Assembly (NCBI GenBank): GCA_020091685.1
Contig: CM034603.1
Coordinates: 34,209,696 to 34,273,695, forward strand
DNA: 64,000 nucleotides
Source: Lutjanus erythropterus
Lineage: Eukaryota; Chordata; Actinopteri; Lutjaniformes; Lutjanidae
Reading direction: 5' to 3'
Shown here: positions 23,801 through 34,945 of the stretch, in pieces
Layout: every line of letters starts with the position of its first letter
How positions within the stretch are numbered: the first letter of the stretch is position 1
Notes under the pieces: model-generated
Told to the model about the DNA's origin: nothing
The model's database searches: none
What the model saw: the letters and a program-made list of their open reading frames with translations, nothing else
Made by a program: the position numbers and the translations under genes

Positions 23801-24873
23801 AAAGTCCTTGTCTACTCAAAAATGTTTTTCTTCTTGTTCCTACAGTTGGATGTTTGAGCTTCAGCGTGCAGATTGATGTATGTTCAGAGGAAGGCTGTTT
23901 TCATATTCATCTGCTGAAAGTAAAAAAGTTTCTCTGTGATCACTGAAAATCAGACTTTAAGGGCCTATGAGCATGATGTGTGACATAACAAATAGTTTTG
24001 TCTCATTTCATCTCTGTCCAATTTGCAACTTGTGCGATGTAAAAATGTCAAGCTATCGGGGCACATACACCGAGATGGACTGAACACTGACGTAGGAGAA
24101 ATTTGCATATTAATAGATTCAGGAATTTTTAATGGGGTGAAAAGATTAGATACCTCTTTAAGGATTTTAATGAGGAAATTATACTTTTCTTTGAGAAAAA
24201 ACTCAGACAGACAGGCAAACAGACAAACAAACAGACAAACATCATAGTTCCAAGCTGACTATTTGTGTATAATGTTTCAAAAATATTTTGAAACATTCAT
24301 TGTTTGGTTGGTGTCTCTTTGTAGCTCTAAATATTTAGTTTCTTCTTCTTCTAGGCTCGGTGATTCTGTAAAATAGCAGGGCACTGAGGTTTTCTGCAAA
24401 TGTTACTCAAACAGAAGTAAACAGTTCGTTTGTTGGGGACTATTTTCAGCTGCGGAGTAATACACATCTTGTGCTCTAGTGAGCATTTACAGTAGCACAG
24501 TATGTCTGTAGTATTGACTTGAAATCAGCTGCAGTGTTCACTGAGATGAAGGAACATGTCACTACCCAGTGCAACAGTGTGGCTCACTGATGTGTTTTTA
24601 ATAGTTTCTGGACAAAACGTAAGTTATAAGACACAAAAGAATAAAGTAAATCAGACTTTAACATCGCAGTACTTGTTAATCTGATTGATTCATCGTGGAT
24701 TTTGGTTTTCTGCATGGGAACTGTTGACAATAAGACAAATATGGAATATCACCAATATTTTTAGGTTTGATTCACTCACTCATTTTAGAAAAAATAATGT
24801 AATATTTTTTTTGTCTGTCTCTCTTTTCTCTTTTTCCAGAGACAAACAAGAGCTCTCCAGAGTGCTGGGTTAG
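17451..24873 (+). CDS. plvap: Plasmalemma vesicle-associated protein (PLVAP), complete gene, six coding exons
   Basis: PLVAP is a type II membrane glycoprotein that forms the diaphragms of endothelial caveolae, fenestrae and transendothelial channels. The joined exons (17451-17846, 20134-20200, 20319-21037, 22762-23509, 23734-23791, 24840-24873) give 673 residues with every phase consistent. Visible parts are a short basic cytoplasmic N-terminus (1-30), one membrane segment (about 33-57, rich in F, I, L and V), and a luminal domain with several N-glycosylation sequons (NLT, NST, NIS). A cysteine-rich stretch follows around 135-165, then a long heptad-rich coiled coil (about 165-394), a Gly/Ser/Thr-rich tail with 21-residue repeats (about 434-567), and a short C-terminal helix-like end. 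Human PLVAP is 442 residues, so the excess lies mainly in the repeat tail. The ATG at 17451 is the first before the membrane anchor and follows a TATA-like box by about 310 bp. Identification rests on architecture and on the neighbouring genes. Which teleost paralogue it is cannot be decided here. Confidence 0.9.
17847..20133 (+). other. plvap: plvap intron 1
   Basis: A 2287-bp intron. It holds a 157-bp hAT-like element right after exon 1 (17895-18051). From 18052 on there is AT-rich sequence with no gene or recognised element. Confidence 0.75.
17895..18051. mobile_element. 157-bp hAT-type MITE in plvap intron 1
   Basis: Perfect terminal inverted repeats CAGTGGTTCTCAAACT / AGTTTGAGAACCACTG, a classic hAT-superfamily end. 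It begins 48 bp after exon 1. Flanks CTTTGGTA and CTTTTACT could be a decayed 8-bp target duplication, but they do not match well. Confidence 0.75.
20134..20200 (+). CDS. plvap: plvap coding exon 2 (residues 133-154)
   Basis: A 67-bp exon after a pyrimidine-rich tract and CAG, ending at a GTAAGT donor in phase 1. It encodes a cysteine-bearing segment with three Cys (QQCNG, FFCKS, GQCPP). It is too short to show up as an independent open frame. An alternative acceptor 6 bp downstream (CAACAG) would also keep the frame. Confidence 0.85.
20319..21037 (+). CDS. plvap: plvap coding exon 3 (residues 155-394), coiled coil
   Basis: Acceptor TTCATAG and donor GTAAGA, with codons continuing phase 1 from exon 2. 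The exon opens with a CNCG cysteine pair and then encodes a charged, heptad-rich coiled coil with many E, K, Q and L and several NxT/NxS sequons. This is the dimerising luminal rod expected of PLVAP. Confidence 0.92.
21038..22761 (+). other. plvap: plvap intron 3
   Basis: A 1724-bp intron. The first kilobase is AT-rich with scattered GCTAGC and AGCTAA motifs. The second part holds a foldback transposon copy (22052-22607). No coding sequence was seen. Confidence 0.7.
22052..22607. mobile_element. Foldback element, family B, copy 1 (plvap intron 3)
   Basis: Starts TTAAAGGGATAGTTTGAATT and ends near AATCTGAATCATC, the decayed inverse. Inside, arms at about 22186-22290 and 22320-22440 are inverted copies of each other (TTAGTTTGTGTTATTGTGTG versus CACACAATAACACAAACAAA). 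The centre carries a second TAGTTCGGATTCACC. Confidence 0.7.
22762..23509 (+). CDS. plvap: plvap coding exon 4 (residues 394-643), Gly/Ser/Thr repeat tail
   Basis: Acceptor TTTCAG and donor GTGAGA. It begins with LGYGGFPG and becomes low-complexity Gly/Ser/Thr. At 22879-23280 there are about six copies of a 63-bp unit encoding NKPASTGTGSS plus variable residues. The donor at 23510 gives phase 1 and joins exon 5 in frame. Reading through instead would stop 13 bp later, which is a possible but less likely alternative end. Confidence 0.85.
23734..23791 (+). CDS. plvap: plvap coding exon 5 (residues 644-662)
   Basis: A 58-bp exon between CCAACAG and GTGAGT that enters in phase 1 and leaves in phase 2. 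It encodes a helical segment (NIAQHIKDLQRLINSSGP). Found by phase matching, as it is too short to be an obvious open frame. Confidence 0.8.
23792..24839 (+). other. plvap: plvap intron 5
   Basis: A 1048-bp AT-rich intron. A short ACAGACAAAC-type simple repeat lies at 24207-24240. Nothing else was recognised. It ends in a long polypyrimidine tract before exon 6. Confidence 0.7.
24840..24873 (+). CDS. plvap: plvap coding exon 6, C-terminus and stop
   Basis: Follows a strong polypyrimidine tract and CCAG. It completes a Glu codon and encodes DKQELSRVLG then TAG. This fits as the last exon because an AATAAA signal lies about 300 bp downstream. Confidence 0.8.
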
Positions 24874-25200
24874 TTCACCTTGATGAGAAATAACCACCAA
24901 CAAAGGGATTCATCGTCCATTGCATCTATAACACACAGCTGAATCCAAGCTTCTCATATTGAGTTCACATGTTGTATATCAGTATAAATGTACCATATAT
25001 TATACACTGTTTGTGACAGTTTGTACTTCAGTATGCATTTAGAAAAGTAATTTGAATACCTTTTTGCACTTTTGATCATAAAATGTGAAGTTTTTGTGTT
25101 AATGATTCGTATCTACACAGTAGGCAACTTAGCATGAACAGGCACATGTTGTATTTTTATGCTGTAAATACAGAAGAATAAAAGCTTTGTTCAAACATAA
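24874..25200 (+). other. plvap: plvap 3' UTR with poly(A) signal
   Basis: AT-rich, non-coding sequence after the stop codon. A canonical AATAAA sits at 25177-25182 and GT/CT-rich sequence begins about 30 bp later, which places cleavage near 25200. The exact end is inferred. Confidence 0.7.
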
Positions 25201-26394
25201 GCACATCAACTGTGCCTGTCTCTTCTTTATAAACAAAACTATTTAAGATATTATCCAACGCAGAGCCGGAAATAACTGTTTGTCCCTGCGTGCGTCACCT
25301 ATTGTGTGGCTAATTGTCTACAAATGACTCCCCAACCCCTCCTGTGATGTTTCGGGCGAGATTTACTGGCAAAGCGATTTAATCCCTCCAGCATGTTTAT
25401 GTTTACCTGCCAACCTGTCAGCAGGCCGGCGGAGGCAGATGGGAGGAACCTTTGGAAACGCTCCTGTTCACATGCTGCCGCTAAAAAACAATGTGCCATC
25501 ACTTAAGTGAAGAGAACAAGGATATCCACAGCCTAAATAAATCCCATTATATCACTTATAAACAACACAAGGGGTGAAAAGAGGGAGATTGTCTGAGTGT
25601 CCGATGATTGACCTCAATGCAACAAAAGCAGCCAAATTTTATCTTTAATCTTTAGTATTTGTTTGATTTACAGGCAGAGATTAATTAATATAGAACAAAA
25701 TAAAGTGGGTTGTTTATGTTTAGAAATAAAAATCTCATGTTTGACCATTTGTGACGTATAAATGGCACTTTTCCTTACATCTGTGTGTACATCTCAGTCT
25801 CTGCCTTGACATTGATCATAGAATTAGGTCAGAGAAAATTGACTTTCATTAGTCAACAGCAACATTACCATGGAGGCAAACCGGAGCGGGGAAACAAACC
25901 GTCATGAGAACAGACAAACATCCTGTTCGTCGCACTGTGAAAGGATGGGAACGCGCTGTTAATTCAAGTACCAAAAGTGTGTTGGCGCCAATTAATAAAT
26001 ACAGTACTTAGACCAGAGTGAAGGGAGAGCTCTTCCCCGTCTAAAGGATATCCTTTGTTTAACATCAAGTGTTTTTCCACATTTGGGATGTGCGGCTCAC
26101 CGCTGTGAGGATATTAAAGGTCAACCGGTGGGACGCTTCGGGGAGTCACTTTATTACACTGACAAAGACACAGGACAAGTTAAAACTACTCACTGGAAAA
26201 TCATAATAATAATTGTGCAAACATGTTTCCTGTCATCTCAGTGCTTTTTTTTCCTGTCTATTATCGTTTTTTTTATCCCCCACACGCAAATAACCATCAC
26301 CATTGTTTCATCTGACACAGTGAACAACAATTATTAGGTTATTATTTCACTCTTACTTACACTTTTTTTTATATTCTGTGACATAACAACGCTG
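25201..26394. other. Intergenic, possible regulatory sequence, no gene
   Basis: 25270-25510 and 25800-26150 are non-repetitive and of moderate GC, with several TAAT and CATT cores. They could hold enhancers of plvap, but nothing in sequence proves this. Confidence 0.4.
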
Positions 26395-26958
26395 ATAAAC
26401 TCACTGGAATCAATTAATCTTTTCTCATTAAATTAAATATAAATATTTCATTTTATTTATTCAACTTAATCAAACTTAAAATATCTAGTATCTATTTTCA
26501 GGACACTTCAGAACTCAAACATGAGTTCTTTTATCTTTAAATCTTTTGACCTGAAATGCAGAGTTTCGTGAATAAACTCATTAAGTTTCTCCTGAGACTC
26601 TTCTTTTACATAGTTTGTAGAAAACACACGTGATGAAAACTTGCTGTGTGTCTCGACACTTTATGATCAGTCACGGTTGTTTCTTTTCACAATAATGAAA
26701 ATGCTGCACACCACAATGAAGGTTAATATTGAATTGAATATTTAATTAAAAGTTAATAAATTATGATACATGCTGTTGGTTCAACTTAATTTGTTAAGCT
26801 TACTGAACATCTTTTCTCATGTACAACTGAAATAATATCAAGTTTATTTGATTAGAACTTTTTTTAAAAAACAAAATCACTTCAACTTGTCTTTTTAAAT
26901 TCAGCCAACTTAAAAATTTAAGGCAGTTAGTAAAAACAAGTAGTTTATGTTTACAGTG
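26395..26958. mobile_element. hAT-like element, family E, second copy
   Basis: Shares 'gtttctcctgagactcttct', 'gatcagtcacggttg' and 'cacaataatgaaaatgctg' with the copy beside the assembly gap. It ends in TTTACAGTG at about 26958. The left end is not resolved. Confidence 0.55.
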
Positions 26959-28014
26959 AATAACTATTGAACTGTTCTTTTCCACTTTACATTCATGAGC
27001 TGGTTTGCGGGTTCAGCAACCTCCTGGAGTTTATTTTGTTATTTTTAGATTTATAATTTAAATTTATTACTATTTTTTAACAGAAAAGTGATAATAATAT
27101 AATTTTTCTCATATAACTGTAACGATAACTCACTTACAGACTGTCTGTCTGCTGTTTCCTGTAATACAAGACAAAATGAATCATGAAATGGGCCTTAAAT
27201 AGGATTCTGATAAAACATTAAACAGTATACAAACTTTTGTTTGTTTTTACTTAAAATTCTACGTTGGCTGAATTTGAAAAGACAAGTTGAGGTAATTTTG
27301 TACAAATACACTTTTCTAGTCAATTAAACTTAAAAAGTTTAAAGTCAGTTATACTTGAGAAAACATGTTTAATTACCTTAATAACCAATTCATAATTTAA
27401 AGTCAAAACTGTTTATAAATCCTGAAAATAAATACTCAAAAATTTAAGTTTAATTAACTTGAATAAATTCACCTTGTATATTTACATTGAAGCCACTGGC
27501 AAGAGTTTTTAACCGGTTATGAAACAGTCTCAGTTTTATACTGATGCTTCTATATGACCTATATAACGAGACCATCTGCAAGAACACTGGCTGTTTCTTG
27601 ATGCCTGCCAACAAGTTTGATGCTTGAAATCAGATGAAATGAGCCTGTGTTTCCATTTTTCGAGGCAAATGTACAGTGAGGAACATGTTAGCTAGATAAA
27701 AAGATGCAGGAGGAGATTTTTATTTGGATGATTTTATTTTTCATGTTATACTTTGTGGTTAACACTACCACTTTTGTCCACAGGGGCCTCCAAAACAAAA
27801 CAAAATATGAAAGTTTCTGGTAGTAGCTTTAAAGTAATGAGAAAAGATTAGATGAGTCCACTAAATTCCTGTATGATTTTTTTTTTACACAATTCAGATA
27901 CAGTGGATACAAGCGGCTGAAATGGGTTTTCTCATGAGGGTGGCTGGCATCGCCCTTAGGCACAGGGAGAAGCTCAGTGATCCATGAGGGACTTGGAGTT
28001 GAGCCGCTGCTCCT
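26959..28014. other. Intergenic, AT-rich, no gene seen
   Basis: Mostly diverged transposon sequence (family E fragment at 27220-27490). No coding potential. Confidence 0.5.
27220..27490. mobile_element. hAT-like element fragment, family E, inverted
   Basis: The stretch 'gttggctgaatttgaaaaga' is the reverse complement of sequence near 26880-26910. This fragment therefore lies opposite to the neighbouring copy and forms an imperfect inverted pair with it. Confidence 0.45.
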
Positions 28015-28262
28015 TTGTGTAGAATGAAGCCAGTTGAGGTGGTTCGGGCATCTTGTAAAGATGCCACCCGGTCGCCTCCCTATAAGGAGGTGTTCCAGGT
28101 ACATCCAGCTGGGAGGAGGTCTTGGGGCAGACAGAGGACTAGATGGAGGGATTATATCTTCACCCCGGCCTGGGAACGCCTCAGGATCCCCCAGTCAGAG
28201 CTGGTTAATGTGGCCGGGCAAAGGGATGTCTGGGGTCCCCTGCTGGAACTGTGACCTCCACT
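28015..28262 (+). pseudogene. Non-LTR retrotransposon (LINE) C-terminal remnant, frameshifted
   Basis: One frame reads RWFGHLVKMPPGRLP. After a shift near 28080 another frame reads KEVFQVHPAGRRSWGRQRTR then WRDYIFTPAWERL and VAGQRDVW. This string is familiar as the end of a reverse-transcriptase polyprotein spread in fish genomes. The shift shows it is dead. The clade is not resolved. Confidence 0.75.
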
Positions 28263-29313
28263 TCAGATAAGCCTTTTAAGATGGATGGTGAAGGAGGGAG
28301 GCACTTGTTTGGCACTATATCAGGTTGTGTCTCTGCAACGCAAAAGTCCAGTCAGCAGGTCTGATATCATTTATCTCAACTGGATCATTATTTAGGTCAT
28401 GTGTGCCGCTGAGATCAGGGTCATCTACGTGGTCTGTTTGAGTCTGAGTGACTCAACCCCGGCTATTCTCTGGGGATGTTGACCCTCATGCATTGTGGAC
28501 AGCACTGAGACCACTGACGCAGACTTGGGGCCGTTTTGTCGCAGCCTGCCCCGCCACAACCTCCCCCCCCTCCTGATGCAGGAAAGGGAACGGGTCTTAT
28601 GATTACGACCTCCTTCCTCACCTGGGGTTGCGGGACTGTGACCTCTTTTGTCTGTGGCTGCTAATGTTCCCCCTTTACTGTGACTTCTAATTGCATTTCC
28701 TATCTGCCCGGCCTCCCTCGGGCCCAAGGCTGCCCAGGCTGGTAAAGACATCAGGGGGGCAAAACCCTTTCTCTTGTACAGATACTATAGCATTGAGGGG
28801 CAGTGAGGTAAGCGCTGGAAACAGCTGGGAGGGAAAATGTACCATACCACTGACGTCCTACAATGCAACCATGACTTTCACCTTGACCTCTCTGCAAAAG
28901 AGTTCTGGAAAGAAAAACAATGGCCAGCTTAATTGCTTAAAGAGGATGGGTTTGACTTCATGTAACCCCTGTTTGAGCAGCTCAACCTAATGTAGCCTCA
29001 GTTTTATGGCCATGCAGTCCAAAAGTCTCACACGTGATGTCAACTTCTGACTGACACCACGTGCAACTTTTCTCAGAATTACTGACAGAACACAAACAAC
29101 CAACAACTCTTGTTTGCAGCGGCTGTACAGCTTGTACTGACATCCTGGTCAATAATCACTCAAAATATTAACAACTGTGTTAGAAAATATCAATTTCACT
29201 GATTAAACTTGAAGGTAAAACTTTGTGTGCCTAAAAATTTCGGGGGACATGTGAACTGTGGTGCAAGAGCACAAGATTTCAGCAAGAACACACCCAGTCA
29301 CTGAGCTTCAGCT
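28263..29313. other. Intergenic, locally GC-rich, no gene recognised
   Basis: 28440-28760 is the most GC-rich intergenic stretch, with a C-rich run near 28560. A reverse-strand open frame of 108 codons spans it but has no recognisable domain, and flanking splice sites were not convincing. Confidence 0.45.
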
Positions 29314-29570
29314 ACAGCCATCAGCCAGTTAGCTTAGCTTAGCACAAAGACTGGAAACAGGAGGAAACAGCTATCATGGTTCTGTTGGAGCAAAATCCAC
29401 ACAGCATCACCTCTAAAGCCTCATGTTATATGTTTAAGCTGCACACAAACTGAAGTGTAACGACATCTTGTGGGCCTGTGGGGAGGGGAGGAACAATTCC
29501 TGGAATTCCCTTCTTGCTTTCCTGGCATCCTCATTCATTTTTGGGTGTACTATCCCTTTAAATATCCCTA
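29314..29570. mobile_element. Dispersed repeat, family F, copy 1
   Basis: Runs from 'acagccatcagccagttagc' through 'gttctgttggagcaaaatcc' to 'ggaattccc', ending close to ACTATCCCTTTAA. It matches 34681-34945 over about 215 bp with scattered differences. Confidence 0.7.
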
Positions 29571-31319
29571 CACTAAATCCCTACATCTGTGCAAAGTTTG
29601 TCACTAGAGATGATAAAGATGTCGCACACTTCCCTAAAATCTGAGATTCAAACACATCTGGGTACGCTAACTTTGGTACACAATAAATATGAAAACCTTT
29701 CACTGTAATGCTGAAAACGGAACCTGGAACCTCCAGCTGAGAGTGGACTCATAAAAGATTCTGGAGGGTCTTTGTGTCCTCTAATGCTATGCTAGCTATC
29801 TTGATGAGCACTGCTCTTTACCGATCAACCTAGTGCAAACAGCTAATCATAGCAAAGTACACATTTTAAAACATGTCTGGAGTGAACTTCAAAATTTTGT
29901 CATGTTTGGTTGTTTGGAAAAAAAAAAAGATTTTCTCATTTGCATCTTACGTCTGTTCACTTTCAATATCGGGTCAGCTTTGGTTGATTTACTAGAGAAT
30001 TCACTCCCAGAACAAACAACGTGCACAGCTTGGCAAATCAATCCTGCCATTTTTCTTTATGTTAAATAGAAATCAAACTGTAAAATATCTTTTAAAGAAA
30101 ACAACACTAGTTGCCTGTCATTATGTAACGAGGCACCACAATGCTACGAGCTAAATGCTAACATCAGTTTGCTGACATGCTCACAAAGACAATGCTAACA
30201 TGCTAGAAAAGGTCCGTGTTGCAGCAGTCCTGTGGGACGCACGGCGAGGTGCAGCTCCTGCACACAGTCTGAGATGTTTTCTTTTTCTGTGACTGATGCA
30301 CAAATGAAAACTTGGTTGACTAATGGTTTAGTCACTAATGCTTAAATTCACTAATGTCTTTTTCCTCAAGTGTCAGTGGTTGTTGTCAAGACTTGAGCTG
30401 CTCTAAGCTCCGACCAGCTGCAACAGTGTCCTGTTTATCTATGTCATTGATTATCCATCACATACCGAGAGCCTGACTGCTGTTACACCACAGGCAGGGA
30501 TAGACAGGCGATTACTGATCATCTCGTCTGCTAAGAAAGAGTTACAGTAACTAAATCCACTGTAGAGCTTAAACACTTTCCCTCAGGAAAAATAAAGTTC
30601 AGTCTTATCTGCATGCTGTCAGCTGATAAACCCGTCAGGTTGAGTTCAGGTGAAGGGACAGAGCTGGCTCAGCAGGATGTCCACTCTCTGACCCCGTCAT
30701 ACACGGGAATAATAAATATCTGCTCAAAATGATTAAGTAACATAATTTTGTATGAGACTGAGAGTTACTGTTTCCTGGTAGTTAACACTGTTAAGAGGTT
30801 ATCAGTTATCTCTTCTTTATCTCAAAACACCAAGTGGAACCAAAAAGTGAGCTCTCTGGAATATCCCAAGCTTATTTCAAATGTCTGTGATAGTTTCTTA
30901 AATCTGCACGGGTCTTTTTAAAGGGTCAGGTAAAAACTATGAAGACAACATGTTTTGACAGAAGCAGGACAGCACAGAGGCTCCAGTCAGGTCCAGTGAT
31001 TTAACACAGGACAAATAGTGGCATGATTTTGATTTGTCCAGGTGTGAAGTTTGAAAACCCTACACTTTCAGACGCACGTAAAAAATCACAGGCATTTATG
31101 GGAATTTTTTCTCCTCAACTCAATATATATAATATATATATATATATATGGCTTGTGTCAGTTAGGCAATGAGGGAAAGCATCACTAAAGGCACAAATAT
31201 TATAAGTTAAAGGCAAGATATTAGTTAAAAGCAAATACAGAAATAGTATTTGAAGGTTGTGTTGTCCCATTTACTCAGGGACTTATTGTTTTATGTTCAG
31301 ATGTAACAGAGATAGCTAA
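29571..31319. other. Intergenic, no gene seen
   Basis: AT-rich, with GCTAACATGCTAA-type motifs near 30160-30205 and a TA run at 31123-31149. No gene. Confidence 0.5.
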
Positions 31320-31521
31320 NNNNNNNNNNNNNNNNNNNNNNNNNNNNNNNNNNNNNNNNNNNNNNNNNNNNNNNNNNNNNNNNNNNNNNNNNNNNNNNNN
31401 NNNNNNNNNNNNNNNNNNNNNNNNNNNNNNNNNNNNNNNNNNNNNNNNNNNNNNNNNNNNNNNNNNNNNNNNNNNNNNNNNNNNNNNNNNNNNNNNNNNN
31501 NNNNNNNNNNNNNNNNNNNNN
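31320..31521. other. Assembly gap (202 N)
   Basis: Run of N, immediately followed by a high-copy transposon fragment. The real length of missing sequence is unknown. Confidence 0.99.
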
Positions 31522-31852
31522 CTCTCCTGAGATGCTTCTTTTTTAGAGTTTGAAGAAAACATATATGATTTAAACTTACTACACTTTAAGATAAGTCACG
31601 GTTGCTTGTTTTCACAATAATGAAAATACTGTGAACCATGAAGGTTAGTATTTTATTAGTTAAATAAAAGTTGATAAATTATGATGAACATTAAAAGTTA
31701 TGAGATGAATGTCAGTGTGACCAAAGAGTTGTTGGTTCAACTTAATATCTTAAAGTTGTTGAGCATGTTTTCTCATCTGCAGCTGAATTAATATGAAGTT
31801 TATTTGACTAGAAAAGTTTATTTGTTTTGAATCATTTTTTTTTAACAGTGCA
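31522..31852. mobile_element. hAT-like element, family E, copy cut by the gap
   Basis: Starts directly after the N run with 'ctctcctgagatgcttct', matching the 26395 copy, and ends in TTTTTTTTAACAGTG. The left half is lost in the gap. Confidence 0.55.
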
Positions 31853-32585
31853 TCTATACAATCTTTCTTTTTTTTTGTCTCTGCGTTCCGATGAGCTCAG
31901 ATCATGTTTTTCTCTGTAATTTTATGATGACATGTTTTGTCTTCCCTGACTGTTCAAATCTGGATGTGTGAAATATTTTGCCTTTGTTTGTTTCAATAAT
32001 TTATGTGAAAGTAGAACATTGACTTTTAACCTCAAACCTTTTCTGTGCTTCGTCAGTTCCCGAGAACTCCCTTTTTTCCTGTTAGGATTGTTTTAGTGGA
32101 GTTTCCCCTCATTTCAATCAACAGTGTCATATTTTAAAAATGAAAAAAGGCCACCCGAGACAAATTTGGGTTTTTTGGCCATATAATGGAATTGACTTTG
32201 ACCTTAAACTTGACATCTTGGACAGGAAGGGAGGCTATTTTTTAACATTAAGCATTTCAATGGCCACAGCCTGATTCTTCTCAGGAGGCCTTAGACTGTT
32301 TACTGCCTCCATCTAGTGTCCAGATCAGTGTACTGCCACACTGGAACTGGAGGGAAAACTTAATTACATGAATGTGTAATTAAATTTCTCTCTTGTTCTT
32401 CTGCTTTTCTTCCCCCTCAGGTTTAAACAGTATGGTAATTTACAAAGCATGAAGCTACTCAGCCTAAATATTTTATAGAAACGTTGAATCTATCAGATAA
32501 TTATATGATCTGTTGTTGCAAAAAATATCATAATTTAGAGAAAGTGGGAGCTTAAGGAGTGATATTTAATTTCTATTTTTTAAAC
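31853..32585. other. Intergenic, no gene seen
   Basis: AT-rich sequence between two transposons. Nothing recognised. Confidence 0.5.
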
Positions 32586-33270
32586 CAGTGATGGTAAGAG
32601 TACTGAAAATCTGTACTCAAGTACAAGTACCATTAGATTGCTAAAATATTAGTCAATTACAAATAAAATTACTGGTATTAGAAATATACTCAGGTAAAAG
32701 TACAAAGTCACTTCTCCAAACTAGGTTTGCAAATGTTGTGTGTTCTCTTGAACCAGTAGTTGAAAACGCTAACGATTGATTAATCATTAATAATTTATAT
32801 GACACAAAACACATTTATTTCCTCATTTTTATTTTATTTTATTTTATTGTCATTTTACTGTCATTTTAAGGCTAATTAAATTTTTTCTTATTCAAAAAAT
32901 CACAAAACAATGTCAAAATATAATATAAATATCAATTAATACATTTTTAAGTGGTTAAATTCTTAATGGCAATTCATTGATCAGTGATTAATCATTAACA
33001 CTCTTACTCTAAATGTGTGCTGCTGCAGCATTGTGTTTTGTTTTTCAGTTGTGTGTCCTGGTTTTCATTTGTGATCAGATCAGCTGATTGGCTACTAAAA
33101 TGTACTCAGTACTCAACTATGATTTAAAAGTAACTAAGTAGATTACATCCTGAAATGCATACCTAAGTATGAGTAAAAGTACAGTCTTGAAAATCTACTC
33201 ATAAAAGTACCAAAAAAGACTACTTAATTACAGTAATTTGAGTATTTGTAATCAGTTACTTCCACTCCTG
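32586..33270. mobile_element. hAT-like element of 685 bp
   Basis: Left end CAGTGATGGTAAGAGTACTG and right end the inverse of CAGGAGTGGAAGTAACTG are diverged inverted repeats. The interior near both ends has the repeated 'caagtac/agtaaaagtac' motif well known in fish hAT derivatives. Flanks TTTTAAAC and TTTAAAAC form a near-perfect 8-bp target duplication. Confidence 0.8.
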
Positions 33271-33470
33271 TTTAAAACAAACAGCATATTTACCTGCAAA
33301 CTGCAGAGTAAAGACAGTCAGTCAGAAGTCATCATACTGAAGGATGTGATCACTTTACTGTCATCTCAAACCTCGGTTTCTATTTAAATCCAGTCCAGAG
33401 TCACAGTTGTCTTCTCCTCTGTCTGTCTTCACTGCTCAGTGATGCTCAAAGCAGTGACATGAAACACCCT

Positions 33471-33585
33471 CAGACAGACAGAGACAGACAGACAGACAGA
33501 CAGGCGGGCAGGCAGACAGGCAGGCAGGCAGACAAGCAGGCAGGCAGACAGACAGACAGACAGACAGGCAGGCAGACAGACAGAG
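33471..33585. repeat. CAGA/CAGG microsatellite
   Basis: Imperfect tetranucleotide array of CAGA and CAGG units. The reverse-strand open frame rich in Cys and Leu across it is an artefact. Confidence 0.95.
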
Positions 33586-34226
33586 CTCAGCTGAGGGAGA
33601 ATTTGTGTCTGCGTTGACGTGACGGTGAGACCCTGTGACAGGCAGACAGACGAGCCTTTAGGTGACGGCCCCCGACAGAAGGCGTGGATGAATAATTGAT
33701 CCCCAGAAATCAAATTAGTGTCTCTGTGGCCCTGTCGGGCAAAACATTTCCACACAAGAGTTTTTATTCATATTGTTGTTAGAAAATGAGACATGAACAT
33801 TTAAATACGGCACCATATGGTATTAATTACACACTCTCATTAAACTCTCTGAGCTGTTTAGATTTCAAAGTGTTGTAAAGACGCAGTTGTGGCTGATAAA
33901 GCACTTTTATGGGGCTTGTTGAGAGTAATTTATTTAGACATCAGCTAACACAGTACCTGAGATTCAGAATATTTACAGAAATCTTAGTTTGTGTTCTGAG
34001 TAAAACAGAAAGTGAACAATTTGGGACCAATGGGTTTATCACTCACACAAAGCAGGTAAAAGCCTTCAGGGGCTCCAGATCTCAAAAATCACATGTTCAC
34101 TACATGTCAGTTGGTTTTGGTAAGTGAATTAGTTGCACATCTGTTAGAGAATTTGCACCCCCGATGTGCCCTTTTTCCTTGAATAAATAGTAGTGACATT
34201 TTAGGAAATCTGCTTTGTTGCCAAGA
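33586..34226. other. Intergenic, no gene seen
   Basis: Unique-looking AT-rich sequence with no recognised element. Confidence 0.5.
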
Positions 34227-34580
34227 GTTTGAATATTCAAGGACCAGGGTGCAGAACATGCAGATTGTAGACACCTTGTCTCACTCAAGCGTGATCAAAG
34301 AACCTACAGTGGCTGTGAAATTCACTCAAAAGCTGAAAGTCCATATCTAGAGCCATTGTTTGGTTTGTCTGTTTGTGGCTTCTGTACAAACACAGCAGTG
34401 CAACATGGTGGCCTCAGTGGAAGAGCAACTGTGCCTTCTGCAGATATAAATGGCTCATTCTAAGGTAACAAAAACACAACAATTCAAATTGCAAGTGATT
34501 ATATACTCATGGAAAGTTATGAAAGTTATATTCAATTTCTGCCATATTCTGCAAAACAATCCCTGTAGATATGGACCTTT
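34227..34580. mobile_element. Dispersed teleost MITE, family G, copy 1
   Basis: Contains 'aaggaccagggtgcagaaca', 'gattgtagacaccttgtctc' and 'gagccattgtttggtttgtc', the order found in a common fish MITE, and ends 'tatggacctttaaaggg'. A related fragment is at 59390. Confidence 0.65.
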
Positions 34581-34594
34581 AAAGGGAAAGTTCA

Positions 34595-34660
34595 CTTAAA
34601 AAGGTGATGCCAAACTACTTTGAATGAAGAAGCAGTTGGAGAAGTATGAATAGTTTGTAG
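34595..34660. repeat. Left arm of a distant inverted repeat
   Basis: About 65 bp (core 'gaagcagttggagaagtatg') recur in opposite orientation at 35287-35356 with few mismatches, about 0.65 kb away. Confidence 0.75.
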
Positions 34661-34680
34661 GTAAACTTTCTCTTTAAGGT

Positions 34681-34945
34681 ACAGCCATCAGCCGATTAGC
34701 TTAGCTTTGCACTAAGACTGGAAACAGAGGGAAGCAGCTAGCATGGTTCTGTTGGAGCAAAATCCACACAGCAGCACCTCTAAAGCTTACTGCACATCTT
34801 ATATCTCTGAAAATGTTTAATCAGCACACAAACTGAAGTGCAAAGACATCTTCTGGGCCTCTGAGGAGGGGAAAGGGGTTATGTGAGGAATAAATCCTGG
34901 AATTCCTTGCTGGAGCTTCTGCTGCTTTCCAGGCATCCTCAGGTT
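34681..34945. mobile_element. Dispersed repeat, family F, copy 2
   Basis: Starts 'acagccatcagccgattagc' and shares 'gttctgttggagcaaaatcc', 'acacaaactgaagtg' and 'tttccaggcatcctcagg'-type sequence with copy 1. It lies upstream of ano8. Confidence 0.7.

Noticed and set aside
28425..28751. 108-codon reverse-strand frame in a GC-rich stretch
   Set aside because: No recognisable domain, no supporting splice sites, and high GC alone lengthens open frames.
33429..33755. Reverse-strand frame rich in Cys and Leu
   Set aside because: Product of the CAGA/CAGG microsatellite.
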